This document shows positions 56,424 to 64,000 of a stretch of 64,000 nt of DNA, one piece after another. This DNA is from Aspidiotus rigidus (lineage: Eukaryota; Arthropoda; Insecta; Hemiptera; Diaspididae), in assembly GCA_035079385.1 (NCBI GenBank), contig JAVHKY010000061.1, forward strand, positions 434,001 through 498,000, given 5' to 3'. A program made the position numbers and the translations under genes. The notes beneath the pieces are model-generated. The model was given only the letters and a program-made list of their open reading frames with translations, was not told where the DNA came from and made no database searches. Positions within the stretch are counted from its first letter, which is position 1. The number at the start of each line of letters is the position of its first letter.

Positions 56424-57857
56424 CTGTTGTAAAGTAAAATAAAAGGTGGGTAATTATTACCTGATGTCGTTAACATAGTGGTCGTAGTCTCTTCTCTTGA
56501 GTTTGTTTTTCATATTTATTTATTTATTATTACTTTTTTTTTGTGATATTAATTCATTTGATTTATTTTTCAGCCTTATTTTATCTTGTGATTTTTTCAA
56601 ATTTTACTTTAATCTTGTGATTTTAACCACCCCTTTTTTTTCGACTTTTTGACTTCAATTATACGTTTGGTTTTTTTTTTTTACTTCAATTATACGTTTG
56701 GTTTGCCCGCCATCGGTGGTTTCAATTATTTTATAATTATACCTTACGTGCCTGTATCTCCTCCATCATTATTCAATATGGCTTGTACACACAAGGAGAA
56801 CATTCAATCTACTGTTAACCATAACCGCAATAACCGTTTCACATTTGGTCACAAGCCCTACTTATAATCAACATTATGGAACGTCTTTTAAAATCTTTGA
56901 CCATAAATAATACATAGATTTGTGAAGGGAAAGAAAATGTAAAGCAAAAACATCAGGGAAAAATACAACAAAACACAACACAATGAAGAAACAATACACC
57001 TTGCTGCTCAAGATGCCAGGAGGGTCAGCTTTGGACAAATAATATTTCAAGTAGTTACAAAATCAAAATAATTATAGAATTGTAAAATTGTCTTCTACAC
57101 TTTAGCCAACGCCAGAAATCACATATGTAATATCAAATATTACAACGATAGGAAGCTGGAACATGTACAGATCGGTAATGGTGCAAATAGGCTGACTCTC
57201 TTATAAAGGATTCATAAGAAAGCACGTAAAAATAGGGTATCTTCAAACATAGCCAAGATTTTACCTATTATTTATGTCTGTCTCTCATAATGATTTCAGA
57301 TTCTTAGGTTTAATACATACTTACCCCTTTTTAATGTTTTTAAATTTCCTATTGGTGAAATCCTTACCTGATCTCATCATTTTGCAGAGTTCAAACCAAA
57401 CAGAATGTTGCTTGTACCTTTATGTAGCACTGTACAACTAATTGGACTGAAAGTGACTGAAAATATCCCACCCAAATACCGACTACAGGTCAAAGATGAC
57501 AAGAAAAAAAAGACTTAATTTTCTTGCATCGCTGCGCGTGCGTTGGACAGAATGACACAAAAATAACATTGCGTTCCTATTAGTGACAAAAAGGTGAAGC
57601 TTGAGCGAAAATTTGGAATCTAAGTATAGAAATAGTTTTAATGGAAAGAAAATCCTGTCTTCAAAAACTTTGTTCCTCTTAATTTACTCGAGAAATGTCT
57701 TACTATTTTACATATTTTAATTTAAATGAGTATGTAGACTATTGGGGAAAATGTGTACATTCACCTTCTCAGCTTTATCACTATGAATCAATAGTGGCGC
57801 GCTCTGATGGATGCATGGCACGAATCCTGTTCCTCTTTTAAGTTTGTGCATTGACTA
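56424..57857. other. No gene seen; T-rich
   Basis: A short tandem duplication of CTTCAATTATACGTTTGGTT occurs at about 56654-56703. Otherwise AT-rich, no domain recognised. Confidence 0.5.
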
Positions 57858-58400
57858 TACCGGATTGACCAGAAAGATGTTAGGTATCAGTTGAATGGGA
57901 TTTTGCGCTAAATTCACTCTTCCGCAAAAACACAAAACGTTAGATGTGGACTTCAAACCTACAAAATTTGTATCTCAATTATATCTTCAGTTTATGTCCC
58001 TATTTAACTTTCGACAACTTTTTTAAGCCGAGTTATGAACCAAAATGTGCCAAAAATTGACCAATTTGACAAAATCATCAAAAATTAAAAATTGTGTGAA
58101 CTTCCATATTTTACTTGATTTGAAAGTGAAATTTAACGTTGATTCCGGAAAAAATAATTGAATAAGCCAATAAAGCTTGGAGTGCTTGGAAGTATGGGAA
58201 TTTTGAATTTCTTATTTGAAATCTTGGCAAATTGGTCAATTTTTGACACATTATTTTAATCCATAACTAATTTAAAAAATGTAGAAAGTTGAGTAGGGGC
58301 GCAAATTGTAGATAAAATTGAAATACAAATTTTGTAGATTGAAGTATACACTTCCATATGAAGTATACATTTCCATATATTGGGGTTTAAACCTACACTA
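57858..58400. repeat. Palindromic repeat family, copy 1
   Basis: Imperfect long palindrome: ATTTGTATCTCAATT, ACCAAAATGTGCCAAAAATT and GACCAATTTG blocks in the left half recur inverted in the right half. A second copy is at 59092-59552. Confidence 0.65.
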
Positions 58401-58672
58401 GAGTGCGCTACTGAAAGGGTGAATCAGAGAATTTATGCCCGTCCATACATTGATTTTCAATCAACTGTTATTTTTTCAATATATCATTTATTGCTACAAT
58501 TTTTTTGTATTCAATGTTGATAATAAAGACTACAAAATTTATGCTTTTATTTGCTCTAAAAAACAATATCCTATTAATTATGGTGCGTGAAATTTCTTCA
58601 TTTAAAAAACATTGAACGGAAGGGTGAATATCGTCAGGGCTACCAACTCCCCGACTCTAAATTTAAATTCCC

Positions 58673-58742
58673 ATAGTCTGTTCACATTAAGAAAGGATAG
58701 AAAGTAGTCCAAACTCCAAAGTACGTACCTGGAGAACGGAAC
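58673..58742. repeat. One-arm fragment of the 1578-1740 foldback
   Basis: Shares GTTCAC(A/G)TTAAGAAAGG and the GAGAACGGAACG end. Confidence 0.6.
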
Positions 58743-58775
58743 GCTCGTACATCTTTCTGATGGTCCACCCGATAT

Positions 58776-59052
58776 TCGGACCATGCAGCGCTAGCATCGC
58801 GCAAAATTTTTGAATTTTTTAAAATCTCTCAAAAATATGATCATCTGAAAGAAAATTTTCCACTCTTCAATTTTGTTCCTTACGAGTACACGCCTAAATT
58901 CATTATTTTTGGAGAAATTTAAGAAAAACTAAAAAATCACCTTTGGTTTCAAGTCATGATCACCGTTCGCTTATCAGTACTTTCTATAAGGCGCTACTTT
59001 CTAGGCATTTTACATAGGCGACGCTAGCGATCCTACAATATGCCTGGTCCGA
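58776..59052. mobile_element. MITE family M3, copy 2
   Basis: 277 bp, same ends and near-identical interior as 38287-38546, but with about 17 extra bases near 59000 (CTTTCT…GCGCTA). ATAT flanks both sides. Confidence 0.8.
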
Positions 59053-59091
59053 ATATTACTTTGGGTTATGGAGTAATATACTCGGTGGACC

Positions 59092-59552
59092 AGAAAGATA
59101 TTACTAATTCAATGGGAGTTTGCACTAAATTTGTTCTAGCGTGAAAACGTAAAATGTTAGATGTGTACTTTAAATTTAGGTAATTTGTATCTCAATTTTT
59201 TTCAATTCGCGCCTGTACTCAACTTTTTACAACTTTATTGAGTCGAGCTATGAACCAAAATGTGCCATAAATTAAACAATTTGCCAAGATTTCCGAAGTA
59301 AGAAATCGAAAATTCCCGCACTTTCAAACATCATAGGGTTATTGAGGTATTTTTTTTTTGAATGAATGTTAAATGTTACTTTCAAATCAAGTAAAATATG
59401 GAAATTAGAACGATTTTTAATTTTTGAGAATTTTGGCAAATTTGTCTATTATTGGCATGTTTTGTTCCATAGGAACGTTGTAAAAAGTTGAGTAGGGGCG
59501 CAAATTGAAGATAGAATTAAGATACAAATTTTGTAGCTTTGAAGTATACATC
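59092..59552. repeat. Palindromic repeat family, copy 2
   Basis: Same family as 57858-58400, with both halves recognisable (GTTAGATGTGTACTT…AAGTATACATCTAAC at the ends). Confidence 0.65.
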
Positions 59553-59734
59553 TAACGTGTTGAATCGTGTAGCATAGTTTAAAGATCCGGCATATTATTT
59601 TCGTATCATGTCTTTTCATGTTCACGTAAGCGATCAATTCTTGATAGGTTTATGTTCTACGAAGTAGATTTCATCATAACACATTTTCATGCGTTATCTT
59701 CGGTACGTATTTCATGAGCAAAGAAAACAATCTA

Positions 59735-60190
59735 CGTTATCGCAATGGCTTGTAGCCTGAACACTGGGGAGTAATGAAATTTAGGTAAAGACAAAGAAGT
59801 GGAAGTTTTATTGGCCATTTCAATTTTCCTCATCTATGTTTTGATTTTCGTAATTATCGACTTCATATACATCTCACAGTATTTCTGGAAATGGACAGTC
59901 AGGTTAATACTTTGAGATTCTTCTAAATCACCAAAGTTTTATATTTTAATTTCAACAGAGCCATGTTCCGTTCCCATTCTTCTATTTAGAGTTTAATTTT
60001 CGTATGGGGAGAGAAAGCTATCAATCGACTCCTTTTCGAGTTATTTTCCACGAATACCTGTTTTTGAAAATTATAAAAGTACATCAGCTCCTAAGAAACA
60101 ATAAAGTTTAGATATGGAGGGCATGTAAATTATTTTATAGCAAATTATTGAAAAGTCGTTGATGCTTACGCTGCTGCGTGAGATTTTTTT
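59735..60190. repeat. Interspersed repeat family R, copy 3 (3' part)
   Basis: Matches the last 450 bp or so of copies at 25870-26300 and 32575-33113, with small deletions. Confidence 0.75.
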
Positions 60191-61499
60191 ATTATTACTC
60201 TGCGAGTCTTTGATACAAAATGGATTGCTAAAATCATTTGTAGCAGACAGCAGAATGACTGAAAGTCTAGTATTGGATTAGAGTATTCATCTTTATCTCA
60301 TTCTCAATCATGACGTCTTTGTGTGCAAGGAAAGATAGAAACAGTTGTTGACGTCTAGTTAGACATTCTTTTCGCTCCTCATTTACGCTTTTTGCTTCCA
60401 AAGAAAGGTGCTCTTGTCGCTAAGAAGTTTCCGTTTTTCAATAACTTCCCATCTGTGATTTTTATTTCAAAAATTAATAGCCAGAGCCTACCCTCTTGGC
60501 ACCTTGAGCACCGAGGAGCCTTGTTCATCATTGCCAAATTCAGATGTCCTGGCCTTCCTTTGAGGTGGCGATGTATGCTCAACGTTAAAAATAGGATTAT
60601 TGATCGTTTGAATTGCGACGTCACGTTTTGTTTACATTTCAACTCGGTCGAACTTTTTTGTAAGTGTCCCCATACCATACTCAACGCATATAAAATCAAA
60701 ATCTACAGAAAAAATTTAATTTAGTCTCTACATGGGGGAAAATATTATTCGCTTGAATTTTTTGTTCAACATCCTATTTTTTTAAATAATTTGTAAAAAC
60801 GCAATCCGCTTCGTAAGATATAGATGCTAAAACTTTCAACCGAGTGAAAAAATAAACGAACACGTAGGTAAAAGGTAACGTGACATCAATTAGTGAATGA
60901 TCAATTGGGTTTAAATTTATTTTTGCAACTTTATAGTGAATTAGCGTAGGTACTTCTCTTTTCTGGTAGATCATGTGAGTATGATCAATCATCATCTTAT
61001 TGGCAAAAATAACCTTCAACTAGACGTACCTTCATCAAATTTCTTGAAGTTATCTTTGCTCTTACCATAGGAAAAATAATATTTTCCAAATTACCAACTG
61101 GTGTACAGATTAATTTGTTTTTTCTCTGACCGCGTCCTACCAGAAGATGCTGTTTTATCCTGTAGCCTAAAATTTCTTACTTTTTAATCTAGACGAACTT
61201 TGAAACAGGAATGAGGAAGTTAAAGAATAAGGAAATATTTTCGATACCCTACATGACGTATAGGTATATAGGTATAGTTGAAAACGTTTGAAGAACAATT
61301 TGACCAATACTAAATCTTACAGGTAGTTCCTGGATTTTTCCTCAAAGCCGCTTTCCTTACATCCAATATACCTTGACGCTTCTTAATTGTTTCCCAAGTG
61401 CTATTAATTTACAGTAAAACAATATTGGTTACTTATCGAGGCACTCAATCTCTCTTATCATGTAATTTACTGACGCTTGGTGCTTCGGTAATCCAGCTG
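60191..61499. other. No gene seen
   Basis: A 106-codon minus-strand ORF (60379-60699) and its plus-strand shadow show no recognisable domain. No repeats with clear partners. Confidence 0.45.
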
Positions 61500-62010
61500 A
61501 AATAGCCGTATTCACGCTGGAAATTGGCGCGCGAAGTACCTACCAGCGATGGCGGCCGTCCTGGTTGCCCCTTTCTACTTCAGAATTGTTAGAGGGTGCA
61601 TGTAGGGAAGGTGCCATCCCTTAGCCGGGACGGCAGGTCGGGTTAACTCACATTGAAGGAGAATCTGACAAGAGGCGTAGGCACCGACCAGCCCTCGAAC
61701 ATACACGGCAAGCCACCGTGTACGCGAGAGACTCGCTACGAGCATACTAAAGTACGGACTCGGAGAGTACGTACGATGTACGAGTATCAGGCTGGCGATG
61801 AATCAGAGCCAGCGGTGGAGGCCGCGACTGCTGTCTACCGTACACACTCCAACAAGAATATACGGCATGCACCTTTTCTCGATTTGAAGAGTGTTCGTGT
61901 TGCGACCACGTGGCGTCTCTGCATACATATAATGCCTGCTCAACCAGATCTCGGATCATTTGTTACGGCTCTAGCTGTGCAACCTCACCCGACTCGAGAA
62001 TGAGAGCGAA
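61500..62010. other. GC-richer island
   Basis: Clearly richer in GC and CpG than its surroundings, with ORFs on both strands (116 codons at 61653-62003, plus). No domain recognised; it could be a promoter, a 5' exon or a SINE-like repeat. Confidence 0.35.
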
Positions 62011-63191
62011 GATGAATTCCTCTAAGAATAATTTCTTGTCAATTAATTCCAGTCATTTTAGATGTTTCCATACCATGGAAGTCTTTTTCCACAATCTAGG
62101 TACCTACATATGGCACAGTTTAACGACTATTAGTTATCGGGTGACTATAATGACGATGTTGTCACGTAAACGTTCATGATTAGGAAAGCAGTTCGAGAAA
62201 TTGGTTGTCTGGAAAACAGCTTTGAGGAGATGTCCAGGAATCCTTGCGACTGATCTTCTTCATCTTTGGTTGTATTCGTTATAACACTGGAGTACTTTGT
62301 AGCGCTAAATTTGTCGAAAGCTTTTATTGCAGGTACTAATGTAAAAATGCAATGATAGGTACTTTTACTTCTTAGAGGAAACCTTGTAGCAGATTCCTTT
62401 CACCTCACTTCATAAGTCTTATTGGAAACAGTCTCATTGCGATATTTTCATCGATTTAACTGACGAACGAAACCATCAACACGAAAATTTATAAGAGGAT
62501 ACCTACTCGTATTTACCTACTTAGTTAGGCCTACTGAACATTTCGTTGCAAATTGGTTAGAGGTTCATTATAACCTAATTCCAAGCTGCTGCACGATCAG
62601 GAGTGAAGTACCATACCGAAGCTATATCGAAAATTCGTACAATACTTACCTTTTCGTGCTTACCCATAAACTTGAGCTTCTTATGAGCCGCAAGACAACA
62701 GATTTCATCGACGTTCTTATTTCAAGAGCATTTCTAAGCAAGCAACATTATATGACAACTCACGACTCATCTTCTCCTTCATAACTACAATCTTTCATCT
62801 TCTTTCATACAATCAACTAGTCGATTGTGATGGCATTTCAGATCGATTGCCAACGATCTCGAGAAATTTTAAAAAGTACACAGAAGCTATCTTGTCCCTA
62901 AATTAGTCATGTGTTTTTAATAAATCATACGTAGCTCTAAGCGTCGCGCCTGACGGCTAATATTTTGGTTTATAGAAATCTTCCCTCGACCATTTTCAAA
63001 AGTTGAACAAAACAGACACTACTCCATTCGTAACGGCAGCTGCTTTCCTCTCCCAGCTTCTCTTATTGTATCAGTTGGTCAGTCTGTATCCCTAGATCTC
63101 GCCCATGTTTCTTTTTTCAATTTCTTTGTTTATAACTCTGTATACCTATTATCTAAATAATTATTTTCTCTTCTTTTTTTTTTCGAATGAA

Positions 63192-63280
<89 letters not shown>

Positions 63281-64000
63281 ATTCCTACATCGAGTATTTC
63301 ATCTCTTTGAACGAATGTCCATAATACTCACAACAATACCTAGAAAATTCTGTGCGTCGTAATTCTAAATGCTCGGTCATTCTCAATTTTTACTGGTATT
63401 TGTAGTTTGTATATGTACACGTCTCTTTTCAATATGAAGCAGATTAAAACTTTCTTTTAAACGACAAAAATCTCGATACTTGTGCTAAATTATTGATTGA
63501 CAGATGAGTGAGGTTGATAGTCATCGTTATAGCAACAAAGTCCCTTGTTCCTCTCACTAAAATATGCCTTCCTAGAGCCAGCAAATTTCTTATTCTGTAA
63601 CGTATTTCTATAGTATATTTCAGTCTTAATGAAATCGATTCAACAAGTTATAGTTTCCGAAATTATAATCTGCCACATATTTTGTCCATACATACTTATT
63701 ATAAGAAAAATTGATTTCAGCCACTATTACATACAATCATAATCTACACACTCTGAAATCCAAAAACATCTTGTTCGGCCGCTCAAATTGCAATCACACA
63801 GACGACTACAATACGTCATTTTTTTCAGAAAAGTCGGTAAAAGATGCAAGAAACCCGGATATACTGAGGCGCTTAGCAACACAGTCTTGTTTTTTTGGGT
63901 TGGTATCATTTAGGCGCCGACGATTAGGCACGGAAGACCAAAAATGAAGTAGACGCAAAATTATATAGGCGCGAATAATTTTTTTTCAATTCAAATAAAT
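62011..64000. other. No gene seen; CT microsatellite
   Basis: Pure (CT)n at 63198-63277, 80 bp. Otherwise AT-rich with no coding pattern or repeat partner noticed. Confidence 0.5.

Noticed and set aside
60379..60699. 106-codon minus-strand ORF as a gene
   Set aside because: No recognisable domain, overlapped by an equally long opposite-strand ORF, and no splice signals that stand out.

Overview
This window is nuclear DNA from an animal, almost certainly an arthropod and most likely an insect. It is AT-rich, has spliced exons and no bacterial-style operons. Most of it is transposable elements: an env-bearing gypsy/errantivirus-type retroelement primed by tRNA-Lys, hAT, MULE with FLYWCH finger, Helitron, Penelope-like, KRBA2-type integrase transposons and a very large number of small foldback elements. 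I cannot name the species; the mix resembles hemipteran genomes, but that is only an impression.

One host gene can be reconstructed. Five minus-strand exons (51965-52216, 34529-34729, 29359-29505, 9784-9952, 4841-4986) have matching splice phases. Together they encode a signal peptide followed by the N-terminal beta-barrel of a large lipid transfer protein, most like the large subunit of microsomal triglyceride transfer protein (Mtp). The introns are about 17, 5, 19 and 5 kb. Later exons must lie left of the window. A further well-bounded minus-strand exon at 56104-56423, upstream of Mtp, is unidentified.

The introns are packed with nested mobile DNA. Intron 3 holds a 9.4 kb errantivirus (11280-20664), in the same orientation as Mtp, with 402-bp LTRs that look identical, a 5-bp target duplication, a gag-pol slippery site and an env gene. 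Its pol and env are each broken by a one-base frame change in an A-tract, so it is either just inactivated or mis-sequenced. The same intron contains a Penelope-like fragment with inverted ends, a Helitron, one of two near-identical 462-bp hAT-like MITEs and a decayed KRBA2-like integrase gene. Intron 4 holds a decayed hAT element with a foldback inserted in its transposase. Intron 2 carries a repeat split by a core-deleted KRBA2-like transposon, and a palindrome bearing a tRNA-like sequence. Intron 1 contains an 8 kb mosaic of related repeats (36.6-44.4 kb) with a giant foldback element and repeat ends whose hairpin stems differ but stay paired; then a third KRBA2-like gene, a core-deleted MULE and the second 462-bp MITE.

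Right of Mtp exon 1 (52.2-64 kb) are further foldbacks, repeat copies, the unidentified exon, a GC-richer island near 61.5-62.0 kb and a CT microsatellite. All homology statements come from reading motifs, not from database searches.
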